From Pirellulales bacterium (GTDB lineage: Bacteria > Planctomycetota > Planctomycetia > Pirellulales > Lacipirellulaceae), in contig JALHQZ010000006.1 of NCBI GenBank assembly GCA_022841705.1, positions 1-64,000 of the forward strand: a DNA stretch of 64,000 nt, written 5' to 3'. Each line of letters starts with the position of its first letter. Within the stretch, counting starts at the first letter, position 1. Of the stretch, positions 24,555-33,628 are shown one piece after another. The notes beneath the pieces were generated by a model. It had not been told where the DNA came from. It searched no databases and saw nothing but the letters and a program-made list of their open reading frames with translations. A program made the translations under genes and the position numbers.

Positions 24555-26096
24555 CTAAGTTTTAGCGCGCCCGTACAATTCCGAAAACGCGGCGAGTCGC
24601 GCGGCGGTATCGCCCACCGCGTAATCGGCCGGCAACCGCCAGCTCCAATTTTCCGGCCCAATCACACCCGGCAGATTCATCCGCGCTTCCGTGCCGAGGT
24701 TCAGCACATCCTGCATCGGCGCCACGGCCAGTCGGCAGACGCTGGCCCACGCGGTGCGGATCAGCTCCCAAGCCACTGACTCTTCGCTGCAAGTGCGGCC
24801 CAGGTACTGGTCGACACGCTGCCGCTCCGCTTCCGTTCGGGCGGCGTACCAGCCACGGGTGGTGTCGTTATCGTGCGTGCCGGTGTAGACCACGGAGTTT
24901 GGTTCGTGGTTGTGCGGCAAGTACATGAGGTTGCGGCCCTCTTCGGCATCGAAGGCGAACTGCAAGATGCGCATGCCGGGCAGGCCGAACGCTTCACGCA
25001 GTTCATCAACATCGGCCGTGATTTCGCCTAAGTCCTCGGCGATGATCGGTACGTTCACACCCTGGTCCCGAAGCGCGGTGAAGAGCGCGTGCCCCGGCGC
25101 ACCGTCCCATTGGCCAACCTGTGCGGTTGGTTCGGAAGCGGGGACGGACCAGTTCGCCGCGAAGCCGCGGAAGTGGTCCACCCGCACCCAATCGACCATC
25201 CGGCCGATGCCCCGAAAACGCTCGACCCACCAGCGGAAGCCGCTCGCTTGCATTCGCGGCCAATCGTATAGCGGATTGCCCCAGCGCTGACCCGTTTTGG
25301 CGAAGTAGTCAGGCGGCACCCCGGCGATGTGCGTCGGCTGCAAGTTTTGGTCGAGCCGGAACTCGTGCGGCGCCGCCCAGACGTCGGCGCTATCCAGGGC
25401 TACGAAAATCGGCAGGTCGCCAATGACATGGATGCCGCGCTCATTGGCGTAGCGTTTCACGTCGAGCCATTGCTCGAAGAACCAGAATTGCCAGACGCGG
25501 TGAATCGCCGCCGTGTGACCTTGCTCGTGCCGCCAGCGCTCAAGCGCCTCGGGCTGGCGCGAACGAATGTCCGCATCCCAAAAATTGCACCAGGTGGCGC
25601 CCTCAAAATTCGCTTCGCGAGCGCGCTGGTCAAAGACTTCCTTGATCGCCATGAAAAGCGCGTAATCGTCCAGCCACGCCGCTTCACGCTGGCAGAACTC
25701 GTGGAAAGCGTGGTGGCGCTCATCGCTGGCGTGCCGGAGAAAGTGGTCGGCAGCCCCGCGCAGGCGGGGCAGCTTCCATTCAATTACGGGGCCGTAATTC
25801 ACGCGCTCGGCGCTGAACTCGGCGGGCGGCTGCAGTTCACCTTCATTGAGGTGGCCTTCATGCGCGAGGCGTTCGAGGCTGATTAGCAGATGGTTTCCGG
25901 CGAAGGTGGAAAACGAGGCGTACGGCGAATCGCCGTAACCTGTCGGTCCTAGGGGTAAAATCTGCCAACGGGTGAGCTTCGCATCAGCCAGATAATCGAC
26001 AAAAGCGTAGGCCTGCGTGCCGAGGTCGCCCATGCCCAGAGGGCCAGGGAGCGAGGTGGGATGCAACAACAATCCGGCGGCACGGTGCGACAACAT
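24555..26096 (-). CDS. malQ: 4-alpha-glucanotransferase (amylomaltase)
   Basis: 513 residues of glycoside hydrolase family 77, transferring alpha-1,4-glucan segments between maltodextrins. The start RAAGLLLHPTSLPGPLGMGDLG is the family N-terminus. The body has the WVRVDHFRGF catalytic Asp region, then IIAEDLGEITADVDELRE and MRILQFAFD, with YTGTHDNDTTRGWY containing the third conserved carboxylate. Convergent with glmM by 21 bases. ATG start. Confidence 0.95.
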   Translation of the reverse strand: MLSHRAAGLLLHPTSLPGPLGMGDLGTQAYAFVDYLADAKLTRWQILPLGPTGYGDSPYASFSTFAGNHLLISLERLAHEGHLNEGELQPPAEFSAERVNYGPVIEWKLPRLRGAADHFLRHASDERHHAFHEFCQREAAWLDDYALFMAIKEVFDQRAREANFEGATWCNFWDADIRSRQPEALERWRHEQGHTAAIHRVWQFWFFEQWLDVKRYANERGIHVIGDLPIFVALDSADVWAAPHEFRLDQNLQPTHIAGVPPDYFAKTGQRWGNPLYDWPRMQASGFRWWVERFRGIGRMVDWVRVDHFRGFAANWSVPASEPTAQVGQWDGAPGHALFTALRDQGVNVPIIAEDLGEITADVDELREAFGLPGMRILQFAFDAEEGRNLMYLPHNHEPNSVVYTGTHDNDTTRGWYAARTEAERQRVDQYLGRTCSEESVAWELIRTAWASVCRLAVAPMQDVLNLGTEARMNLPGVIGPENWSWRLPADYAVGDTAARLAAFSELYGRAKT

Positions 26097-26210
26097 AGGG
26101 GAGACTCTCTTCGCTGGGGAACTAGCGAAGTATGCCCTGCAATTTGCGCAAAGGGAACTGTCTGCCGGCAGATTTTTCCCAACCCCTCGAGCCTATCTGG
26201 CCATCCGCCG

Positions 26211-27077
26211 CTAATCCAACATCACGAAATCCACCACAATTTCGTAAAGATGGTTCAATGGCCGGCAAGACTGAACTTGGGCAATGGCGTGACGCCAGCT
26301 TTTGGCTTCTGTAAGACTTGGCCACCGGAGCGCCAGGTATTCCTTCTTTTGGCGCGTATGCAAGAGCCGCATACTGCTCGCGGATACCTCAATTCCTAGC
26401 ATCTTAAATGGCGAGCCAACGGGAAGCGATTGACGGTTCACCGGTAAGCATGTTACCGGACTAAGAATCTCAAGCCCGCTGCTGAGGTGGTGTTGTTTAT
26501 CCGCACCGCGCTTCCGCAATCGACAGACATAACTGCTAAGCTCATCGGAGGGATTAGGGATCGCTTCACCCGCTGACTTTAGCAAGTCCCGGATTGAATC
26601 GGAAACACAAAGTGACAACGGTTCCAATTCAGCTTCTAACTGCCGCGCCCGCACGCTCTCGTCGGACATCAACAAGGAACCTGATGGCCCGGCCTGCTTC
26701 CGTTGCTCGCATTCGGTTAGTGCCGTCATCTTTGCGGCGAAGAAGTTCAAGTCACACGGCTTGGTGATGACATCGTCGACGCCGCGCATAAGCAAATCGC
26801 GTACAATTGCTGGCTCCGATACACCGGTGAGCACCACTAGCAGTGGACGGGGCGAAACATTCAGCAGCTCCGTCGCCAGAGTATAGCCGTTCATGTTCGG
26901 CATTCGAAGGTCGGTCACCACCAATTGGTGATGGCCTCTATGGAACCGCTGCAGCGCTTCCGCGCCATCCGCCGCTGAGTCACACGCAAAACCTTTGGCC
27001 TGGAGCGCGCGGGAGAGTTGGGCGCGAATGGATGGGTCGTCATCCACAATCAAGGCTTGCTGCAGTTCTTCGGACAT
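26211..27077 (-). CDS. Response regulator with C-terminal PilZ-like domain
   Basis: 288 residues. Residues about 8-125 are a receiver domain: acidic DDDPS, phospho-acceptor Asp in VVTDLRMPNMNGY, Thr in VVLTGVSE and conserved Lys in DVITKPCDL. A helical linker follows to about residue 205. Residues about 210-288 look like PilZ (LPVGSPFKMLGIEVSASSMRLLHTR), but the canonical RxxxR c-di-GMP switch arginines are not evident. It may link phosphorylation to c-di-GMP-related output. ATG at 27077 with GAGG upstream is preferred over TTG at 27092. No cognate kinase adjoins. Confidence 0.75.
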   Translation of the reverse strand: MSEELQQALIVDDDPSIRAQLSRALQAKGFACDSAADGAEALQRFHRGHHQLVVTDLRMPNMNGYTLATELLNVSPRPLLVVLTGVSEPAIVRDLLMRGVDDVITKPCDLNFFAAKMTALTECEQRKQAGPSGSLLMSDESVRARQLEAELEPLSLCVSDSIRDLLKSAGEAIPNPSDELSSYVCRLRKRGADKQHHLSSGLEILSPVTCLPVNRQSLPVGSPFKMLGIEVSASSMRLLHTRQKKEYLALRWPSLTEAKSWRHAIAQVQSCRPLNHLYEIVVDFVMLD

Positions 27078-27392
27078 CTTGGAATCCCTCAAATCGGAAT
27101 TCGATCAACCGAGTTAGAATTCGTTGCGCCAAACAGCGAGTACTGTGATCTCACGTACCCAAGTCACTTCAAGTAGCTATTCCTTTCTGCACAGGCGATA
27201 AGGAAGTGTGGATCGCAGTTTCGGAAATTGCAGTGATTGTCGAGAGAATTTCGGGAATTGAGGGGATTCCATCAATGTTTTGGGGAAGAGTGCAGAGCAG
27301 ATGATCGGCCAGCGGCGTGGCGCCGATTCGCGCAAAGGAGAAGTGCTGGATATGCAGCTTCTTTCTGGACAATCCTAGGCGGAAGGCGCCCG
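27078..27392. other. Intergenic gap of 315 bases
   Basis: Between the response regulator (start at 27077) and the membrane methyltransferase (stop at 27393), both on the minus strand. A 67-codon minus-strand frame (27169-27372) has no recognisable domain or Shine-Dalgarno and is not called. No palindrome or promoter stands out. Confidence 0.5.
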
Positions 27393-28226
27393 TTAAGCAG
27401 CGTTAGAAATTTCCGCTGGAAATGGGAGTCTTTCAGCGGATTTCGTGGGGACGTGGGACGATGTCCGTGAAGTTGTCGTGCTCGGTGTAATTCTCGTCAA
27501 CCGCGCCAGCGGGCCGAAGAGCATTCCGGGATAGCCTGCAACTTGCGTCTGATAGGTGCGATAATCTTCACCAAGATAGAACGCTAACCGCTTGTCCTTC
27601 AGCCAACTGCCGACGAACAGATACAACGTCCAAATGCCGGTGAGCACCGCGTGGTCGGCGGTCATGGTGGGTGTGAACCACACCAGCCCCATGAAGGTGA
27701 GATACACCGGATGCCGCATGATCTTGTAGGCGCCACGCGGGGTGAAGTCGCGGCGTGGAATTGCCTCGCCGCGAAACCAGTAGAGCCATGGTGTGAGTCC
27801 CGTTTGGTAGCCGAGGCCCGTGAGACTAAGGCTGTAAAATAGCCCCGCCCACGAAGCGTAGAACCCCACTGAGATGAGGGTGGTCGTCCAACCGCTGGCC
27901 TGCCATAGCAAGGGCCCGCAGCCGCGCCAGTAGTGGAAAACCACTAACAGTGAAATGCAGGTGCTCGCGCAATAAAACAGGCCGTAGAAGGCGGGCGAAA
28001 TCCACTGGCCTAGCACCTTCTTCACCCGTGGGTGCAAAAGCGCGCTGTGCGGAAACGCGAAACCGAGCGCCAAGAGCGAGTTCACAAGCCAACTGCCGTG
28101 CTCGCTGGCCGGACGGCCGTCGCGCAAGAAGAAGAACAATCGCCACACCAGCACCGCGAAAAGCGCATGCGTCGCCACGGCTACCGCGATGCCGAGGGCA
28201 AGTTTCGTTCTGGACCGCCTGACCAT
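27393..28226 (-). CDS. Integral membrane methyltransferase (ICMT/MddA-like)
   Basis: 277 residues with about six hydrophobic segments and the SAM-binding C-terminal signature YKIMRHPVYLTFMGLVWFTPTMT followed by GSWLKDKRLAFYLGEDYRTYQ. This is the isoprenylcysteine carboxyl methyltransferase superfamily, which includes methanethiol methyltransferase MddA and the type III polyketide tailoring enzymes SrsB and BpsB. Next to a type III polyketide synthase cluster, O-methylation of a phenolic lipid is the best inference. ATG at 28226 follows the stop of the upstream gene by seven bases. The in-frame TTG at 28232 is an alternative. Confidence 0.8.
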   Translation of the reverse strand: MVRRSRTKLALGIAVAVATHALFAVLVWRLFFFLRDGRPASEHGSWLVNSLLALGFAFPHSALLHPRVKKVLGQWISPAFYGLFYCASTCISLLVVFHYWRGCGPLLWQASGWTTTLISVGFYASWAGLFYSLSLTGLGYQTGLTPWLYWFRGEAIPRRDFTPRGAYKIMRHPVYLTFMGLVWFTPTMTADHAVLTGIWTLYLFVGSWLKDKRLAFYLGEDYRTYQTQVAGYPGMLFGPLARLTRITPSTTTSRTSSHVPTKSAERLPFPAEISNAA

Positions 28227-28232
28227 CACCAA

Positions 28233-29075
28233 TCACTCCGGTTTGCGGGCAACGAAAGCGCCGTACTCCATCGCCCGGGTGCGATAGGCGTCGAGCAGCG
28301 TGTCGAACCGATCCAAAAAGATGTGTTGCCCGCGGTCGATGAAATCAGCAACTCGGTGCATCCCAAACCGCCGAATTCGCTCGCCACAGATTTCCCAGGT
28401 GCGGGCGACGTTGTCGGTCCAATTTTCCACACGCGTAATTTCAAGCCCTGCATCGTGCATCCAAGACTGATAATCCGCGCTGCTGCCGAGCGAGGGGCAA
28501 AAGAATCCTTCACACACGTCGTATACTGCCTGCCGAGCTTCGGGTCGCTGCAGGTTTTCAGCATCGCCGGCAAGCCATGCGCAAATGGAAACCCGCCCGC
28601 CGGGCCGCAGCCACTCGGCCACCCGCCGGAAGAACGCCGGCTTATCGAACAAGTGCTCGGTGCATTCGATGCTCCAGACGTTGTTGTAGGTGCGTGAGCC
28701 TAGTTCAACCGTTTCGGCATCCGCACAGTGAAACTGGGTCTGCCCTGCCGAGCGCCGGAACCGCGTGGACATCGCCGCCCAGCGTCGCTGAAAGGGGCTC
28801 AGAGTGATGCCCGTCACGTGGCAACCAAGTTCGTCGGCAAGGTAGCGCGATGAACCCCCCATCCCGCAGCCGACATCCAAGACTTTCGCGCCGCGCTCGA
28901 TCTGCGCCGCTTCCACCAGCCGCTCGATCAGTTGCCGCTGCGCGACTTTGGGCGATTCATCCGCTTCCCAATAACCGTGGTGGATATGCTCGCCCCATAG
29001 CAGCCGGTAGAACAACGTCGACACGTTGTAATGGTCGCGGATGACGTCTTTGCGAACAGTGGGGCAGGAGATCAT
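28233..29075 (-). CDS. SAM-dependent methyltransferase (class I)
   Basis: 280 residues of the Rossmann-fold methyltransferase family. N-terminal HYNVSTLFYRLLWGEHIHHGYW is a marker of cyclopropane-fatty-acid/gamma-tocopherol/sarcosine type enzymes. Motif I is VLDVGCGMGGSSRYLA (about residue 70), followed by GITLSPFQ and the CADAETVELGS acidic loop. It is in a unit with the membrane methyltransferase downstream, separated by only a few bases. In this cluster it probably C- or O-methylates the polyketide product. The substrate is not determinable from sequence. Confidence 0.85.
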   Translation of the reverse strand: MISCPTVRKDVIRDHYNVSTLFYRLLWGEHIHHGYWEADESPKVAQRQLIERLVEAAQIERGAKVLDVGCGMGGSSRYLADELGCHVTGITLSPFQRRWAAMSTRFRRSAGQTQFHCADAETVELGSRTYNNVWSIECTEHLFDKPAFFRRVAEWLRPGGRVSICAWLAGDAENLQRPEARQAVYDVCEGFFCPSLGSSADYQSWMHDAGLEITRVENWTDNVARTWEICGERIRRFGMHRVADFIDRGQHIFLDRFDTLLDAYRTRAMEYGAFVARKPE

Positions 29076-29113
29076 GAGAGGGGCTGGGGGCTAGGGGGCA
29101 GGGCTGGGGGCGA

Positions 29114-29839
29114 TTACCGGCGGACTCCGGACTCCGGACTTTCTTTCTGCTGCGCCATGCCGGCGCTGGGGGCGACCCAGATGTCGCCCCACACTTGGAC
29201 GGTGTCGGCCACGCCGATCGCGCCAAACGCTTTCGAAAACGGCGTGATGCCGAAGTTCGTTTGCTTCAGCGGCAATCCGCCGCGGACATGATGCCAACCA
29301 TTCTTGGGCTGCACCTCCACCAGAAACCGGACCGGGACAGTGGCGCCGTGGAGTTCTAACGACCCAATCAGTTCGTACTGGGGATGGCCGTCACGGCTTG
29401 GCTGCGCCGCGGGCAAAGCGGAATCAATCGTGAACGTCGCGGTGGCGAATCGCTCGACGTTGAGAATCTTCTCGCCGAGCATGTTGGCGGTGACTTCGCT
29501 TTGGGTCGCTTCGCTGGTCTCCCCTTCGAGCCCCACATACTTGCGGGCGGCGGGGGTATCGGCGCGGAATGTGGTCATGTCGAAGACCACTTGCCCCGCG
29601 TGCTCGGCAGCGCCGAGCTGAAGATTTCCACTGGCGATTCGGCCCACCACGCCGTGGAAGTGTCCGAAGCCTTTTTTATCGACCTTCACGTACACGCGGC
29701 TGGCGTCGAGATAGACATCCCCCGCCGCATAGCTCGGCGCCGCTTGTGAATTCTGAATGGCGCCAAGCGCTGGACCTTGCGCGATCGCGTTCACGCAACA
29801 GCCGCTGAGAATCGCACACGCGAAGAACAAGTTTCTCAT
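29114..29839 (-). CDS. YceI-family secreted lipid-binding protein
   Basis: 241 residues with a signal peptide to about residue 20 (start chosen for it; longer frames upstream are rejected). Mature part has VYVKVDKKGFGHFHGVVGRI, FDMTTFRADTPAARKYVGLEGETSE, ANMLGEKILNVERFATATFTI and GSLELHGATVPVRF, a YceI/lipocalin-like barrel known to bind polyisoprenoid or other amphipathic lipids. It is the first gene of the minus-strand unit and may carry the lipid product or a precursor across the periplasm. It lies 38 bases upstream of the methyltransferase gene. Confidence 0.82.
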   Translation of the reverse strand: MRNLFFACAILSGCCVNAIAQGPALGAIQNSQAAPSYAAGDVYLDASRVYVKVDKKGFGHFHGVVGRIASGNLQLGAAEHAGQVVFDMTTFRADTPAARKYVGLEGETSEATQSEVTANMLGEKILNVERFATATFTIDSALPAAQPSRDGHPQYELIGSLELHGATVPVRFLVEVQPKNGWHHVRGGLPLKQTNFGITPFSKAFGAIGVADTVQVWGDIWVAPSAGMAQQKESPESGVRR

Positions 29840-30080
29840 GACTATCGGAATCCTTTCCGTGAGACTCACGCTCGCCACCATGGCGCCAAGCAAGGTGATA
29901 CCGCAGGGCTCTCCGGTTCGCCTAGCCCAATTCCCCTTACAAGTTTGAAAGCTGGCAGGTTTGTAAGCTGGTCCGCACTTGCCCCGCTGTGCGCCGCCGC
30001 TCCATAATGAACAGTTCAGCGAAGTCACTGCGATCAAGCTAGCAGTTCGCAAGATTGTTTAGGATTCCAGGGAAGGGGCC

Positions 30081-30803
30081 ATGCAGCAGCGCGAGCGGAA
30101 ACGAGTCGCCGAGTGGATGGACCAGCCTGACCTTTGTCCGCGCCTCCACGCCCAAGCGCTCGCCGGCCTGCGGCGGATCAACGCGTGGAGTGGCACGGCC
30201 CGGCATTTGTGGCGAGCCATCGAGCGGATCGCCCGACAGCGGAAGTTACTACGATTGCGGATTCTCGATGTCGCATGCGGCGGTGGCGAATTGGTGCAAG
30301 CGCTCTCCCGCAAAGCTCACCAGTCGCAATTCGCTGCCGAAGTGCATGGCTGCGATCTGAGCCAAACCGCCGTGGAACTGGCCAATGCGGCCGCTGCGCG
30401 GGCGGGAGTCTCACACTGTCTATTCTTCACGCACGACGCCGTTCGCAATCCGTTACCAGCCGGCTACGATTTTGTGATCAGCACGTTGTTTTTGCATCAT
30501 CTGGCGGAATCTGAAGCGATCGCACTCCTGCAAAACATGGCTCAAGCGGCCCAGCAGGCGGTCGTCGTGGACGATCTTGTCCGCAACCAACGTGGCTATT
30601 GGCTGGCTTGGGCCGGATGCCGATTGCTCAGCCGTTCCCCGGTAGTGCATTTCGATGGCCCGGTTTCCGTCGCTGCTGCTTTCCGGGTAAGTGAAGTGGA
30701 GCATCTGTGCGACGCAGCGGGTCTGGCAGGCGCCAAGATCCGCACGCACTGGCCGGAACGCTTTTTGCTAACCTGGGAGAAGCCCGTTAGTGGCAGAGGT
30801 TGA
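30081..30803 (+). CDS. SAM-dependent methyltransferase (cluster MT2)
   Basis: 240 residues. Motif I is RILDVACGGGELVQAL (about residue 60), then GCDLSQTAVELANA and YDFVISTLFLHHL. The C-terminal part is variable. It starts the plus-strand unit of the polyketide cluster. Its TGA stop overlaps the TTG start of the flavoprotein gene (30800-30803), suggesting translational coupling. Likely methylates the polyketide or an intermediate. About 240 bases separate it from the divergent yceI start, where the cluster promoters should lie. Confidence 0.8.
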   Translation: MQQRERKRVAEWMDQPDLCPRLHAQALAGLRRINAWSGTARHLWRAIERIARQRKLLRLRILDVACGGGELVQALSRKAHQSQFAAEVHGCDLSQTAVELANAAAARAGVSHCLFFTHDAVRNPLPAGYDFVISTLFLHHLAESEAIALLQNMAQAAQQAVVVDDLVRNQRGYWLAWAGCRLLSRSPVVHFDGPVSVAAAFRVSEVEHLCDAAGLAGAKIRTHWPERFLLTWEKPVSGRG

Positions 30804-31951
30804 AGTTGCCCCCATCACCACCACAATTCGATGCGCTCGTCATTGGCGCCGGCCCTGCGGGAGCCGTGGCCTCAACCCTGCTGGTCCGCGCGGGGCTGCG
30901 AACGTTGCTGATCGATGCAAAGCGCTTTCCTCGGGCAAAAGTGTGTGGTGGCTGTTTGAGCGCGCGGGCGCTGGCGGCGATTGAACGTGCGGGACTTGCG
31001 CATGACGTTGCAGCGTGCCATGGCGCCGAGTTCGATGCGCTCGAAGTTTCGCACGCCGGCAAGAGGTTGCGGGCGGGTGTTCCCCGTGGCGTAGCGCTAA
31101 GTCGCGAGCGGATGGATGCGGCGCTCGTCGGGGCGGCGGTGCGAGCGGGCGTGACGTTTTGGGACCACGCAACCGCGCAGGTGTCGCCGAACTCCGAGCA
31201 CGAATCGCGGCGAGTGCGAATCGTGCGCGAAGGACATGCAGAACAGATTAGCGCGAGGGTCGTGCTGGTGTGCGACGGCTTGGGGCATCCGTCGCTTGCC
31301 GCGTTGCCGGAGTTCCGCTGCCAAGTGTCGCCGGGTTCACGTGTGGGACTTGGCGTCGTTGTCGACAAGGCTGCTACAGAGATTCAACCGAGCGTCATTC
31401 ACATGGCGGTGGGAAAAAATGGTTATGTTGGCGTTGTGCGCGCTGAGCACGATCGAGTGTGCTTGGCAGCGGCAGTCGATCGCAAGGCGCTCGCGGCAGG
31501 TTCGCCCCAGCGAGTGTTGGCCGAGATTCTGCGAGAAGCGCAAGTTCCTTGGGCGTCCGTGCTTGTCGGCAGCGAGCTTTGTGGGACGCGACCGTTGACT
31601 CAACGCGCGATAAAGTTCGCCGGCGAACGTTTGTTTGTCGTTGGCGATTCGGCGGGCTACGTGGAACCCTTCACCGGCGAAGGGATGGCGGTCGCCCTCG
31701 AAAGCGCACTGGCCGTCGCACCGCTCGCAATTCACACGTGTGATTCTTGGCGGCCGGAGCTAGCCGCGCAGTGGTCGGCGGACGTTCGCCGGATCAGCGC
31801 CCAGCGGCAAGGCGTCATCCGCAGCTTGGCCTGGTTCTTGCGCCGGCCGAGACTTCTGCGCTCAGGACTGGCGCTCGCGGGATTGTCGCCGGGCGTGGTG
31901 AAGATGGTAACTCGACGGATGAATCGGCCGACGGCCGCAAGGAGCACTTGA
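30800..31951 (+). CDS. FAD-dependent oxidoreductase, geranylgeranyl-reductase/hydroxylase type
   Basis: 383 residues. N-terminal ALVIGAGPAGAVASTLLVRAGLRTLLIDAKRFPRAKVCGG is a dinucleotide-binding GxGxxG motif with the CGG loop seen in geranylgeranyl reductase and FAD monooxygenases. FVVGDSAGYVEPFTGEGMAVALESA is the second FAD contact (GD motif). It overlaps the upstream methyltransferase by four bases and abuts the polyketide synthase start. It resembles SrsC-type hydroxylases by position. Actual chemistry (oxidation versus reduction) is unresolved. Confidence 0.85.
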   Translation: MKLPPSPPQFDALVIGAGPAGAVASTLLVRAGLRTLLIDAKRFPRAKVCGGCLSARALAAIERAGLAHDVAACHGAEFDALEVSHAGKRLRAGVPRGVALSRERMDAALVGAAVRAGVTFWDHATAQVSPNSEHESRRVRIVREGHAEQISARVVLVCDGLGHPSLAALPEFRCQVSPGSRVGLGVVVDKAATEIQPSVIHMAVGKNGYVGVVRAEHDRVCLAAAVDRKALAAGSPQRVLAEILREAQVPWASVLVGSELCGTRPLTQRAIKFAGERLFVVGDSAGYVEPFTGEGMAVALESALAVAPLAIHTCDSWRPELAAQWSADVRRISAQRQGVIRSLAWFLRRPRLLRSGLALAGLSPGVVKMVTRRMNRPTAARST

Positions 31952-33040
31952 ATGAGCATCGTGATCGCGGGCCTCGGTATCGCCGTACCCGAGCATTTTA
32001 TCGAGCAAGACGACGCCGCAGCTCGCGCCCACACGCTGGTTACCAGTAGCGCGAAGGAGCAGCAGATGACGGCGGTGCTCTATCGCCGCTCCGGCGTGAA
32101 AACTCGCCACAGCGTGCTGCTCCGCGCATCGACCAACGGCGAACCTGCCAAGCAAGATTTTTTTCTCCCGGCGACCGGGCTGACGGAAAATGGCCCGAGC
32201 ACCGCGACACGGATGCAGGCCTACGAAGAAACGGCGCTCGAACTCGCCACTAACGCGGCCGAGGCGGCGCTCAACGACGCCAACGCCAATCGCGATGCCA
32301 TCACGCACTTGGTGACCGTTTCATGCAGCGGGTTCTCCGCGCCGGGCGTGGATCTGGGGCTCATCGAACAACTCGGCTTGCCGCCGAGCGTGGCACGCAC
32401 GAATGTCGGCTTCATGGGCTGCCACGGCGCGCTCAATGGCTTGCGTGTCGCCCGGGCGTTTGCGGCGGCGGACCCCAATGCCGTCGTCTTGCTGATGGCG
32501 GTGGAACTTTGCAGTCTGCATTACCAGTATTCGGCCGACCCACAGCAACTGGTGGCTAATTCGCTCTTCGCCGACGGAGCCGGGGCGCTCGTGATTCGCA
32601 CGGCGAGAACGCAAGCGCCGCAAGTGCTCGGCAGTGGCTCGCACGTCGTCCCGGACACCCGCGATCTGATGAGTTGGCGAATCGGCGATCATGGGTTTGA
32701 AATGACCCTTTCGCCCAAAGTGCCCGAGGTGATCCGCAGCGAGCTCCACCCGTGGATTGAAGGTTGGCTCGCACAATACAACCTCACGCTCGAAGACATC
32801 GCCCACTGGGCAGTGCATCCCGGCGGCCCGCGAATCGTTGATGCGTGCGAAACGGCGCTCGGCCTCGAGCGCGGCGGGCTTGACCGGTCGCGTGAAATCC
32901 TCGCCCGCTACGGCAACATGAGCTCGCCGACGGTGCTGTTCGTGCTCGACGAACTCCGCCGCCAATCGCAACGTGGCCCGTGCGTGCTGCTGGGCTTCGG
33001 CCCGGGGTTAGCGATTGAAGCGGCACTGGTGCAGTTGTAG
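31952..33040 (+). CDS. Type III polyketide synthase (chalcone-synthase-like)
   Basis: 362 residues, typical length for CHS-type enzymes. Catalytic triad is visible: Cys157 in TNVGFMGCHGALNGLR, His289 in HWAVHPGGPRIVD and Asn322 in GNMSSPTVLFVL. The GFSAPGVDLGLI segment is also canonical. Type III synthases condense malonyl-CoA onto an acyl-CoA starter to give resorcinols or pyrones. ATG follows the upstream TGA without gap, with GGAG eight bases ahead. With three methyltransferases and a flavoprotein this forms an srs/bps-like phenolic lipid locus. Confidence 0.95.
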   Translation: MSIVIAGLGIAVPEHFIEQDDAAARAHTLVTSSAKEQQMTAVLYRRSGVKTRHSVLLRASTNGEPAKQDFFLPATGLTENGPSTATRMQAYEETALELATNAAEAALNDANANRDAITHLVTVSCSGFSAPGVDLGLIEQLGLPPSVARTNVGFMGCHGALNGLRVARAFAAADPNAVVLLMAVELCSLHYQYSADPQQLVANSLFADGAGALVIRTARTQAPQVLGSGSHVVPDTRDLMSWRIGDHGFEMTLSPKVPEVIRSELHPWIEGWLAQYNLTLEDIAHWAVHPGGPRIVDACETALGLERGGLDRSREILARYGNMSSPTVLFVLDELRRQSQRGPCVLLGFGPGLAIEAALVQL

Positions 33041-33520
33041 TTACTCCAACGCTTTCAGCGCCGCGATCACCTGCTCATCGTGCCCGTCAACGCTTACTTT
33101 CTTCCACACTTTGGCCACTTTGCCGTTGGCGCCAATGAGGAACGTTGAGCGCTGGATGCCCATCGACTTCTTGCCGTACATGTTCTTCTCGCGCCAGGCG
33201 CCGTACTTTTCGGCGACTTTGTGATCGAGGTCCGCCAGCAAGGGGAAGTTGAGCGTGTACTTGTCCCGGAATTTGGCATGGCTGGCGGCATCGTCGGGGC
33301 TCACACCGAGCACCTTGGCGCCCAGCTTGGCCAGTTCCTTGCTGCGATCGCGGAAGGCGCACGCCTCTTTGGTGCAGCCCGGCGTGTCATCCTTCGGATA
33401 AAAATACAGCACCACTGGGGCGCCTCTCAGGTCCGCGAGGCGAACCTTCGACCCATCGTCAGCGGTCAGCGTAAAGGCGGGGGCCGCTTGGCCCTCTTCG
33501 ATCCAAGTTTCGTCCGGCAT
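33041..33520 (-). CDS. bcp: Bcp-type thiol peroxidase (peroxiredoxin)
   Basis: 159 residues, thioredoxin-fold peroxiredoxin reducing hydroperoxides in the cytosol. Motif FYPKDDTPGCTKEACAFRD carries the peroxidatic Cys and the second Cys five residues on, as in BCP/PrxQ. Family C-terminal STFLIGANGKVAKVWKKVSVDGH. ATG at 33520. The TAA stop abuts the TAG of the polyketide synthase with no base between them, so the two genes are convergent. Confidence 0.95.
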   Translation of the reverse strand: MPDETWIEEGQAAPAFTLTADDGSKVRLADLRGAPVVLYFYPKDDTPGCTKEACAFRDRSKELAKLGAKVLGVSPDDAASHAKFRDKYTLNFPLLADLDHKVAEKYGAWREKNMYGKKSMGIQRSTFLIGANGKVAKVWKKVSVDGHDEQVIAALKALE

Positions 33521-33628
33521 GGCGTAATTCGGGGTTGAACATGAAAACCAAGATTTCCCGCAGTGTAGGTCCGCCCGCCAAAACTGACCATCGCCCCCGA
33601 CCGATTCCGCGGGTAGAATACGAAGCTT

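Noticed and set aside
27169..27372. Possible 67-residue minus-strand gene upstream of the membrane methyltransferase
   Set aside because: No domain, no Shine-Dalgarno and no conservation evidence available; could be chance in a 315-base gap.
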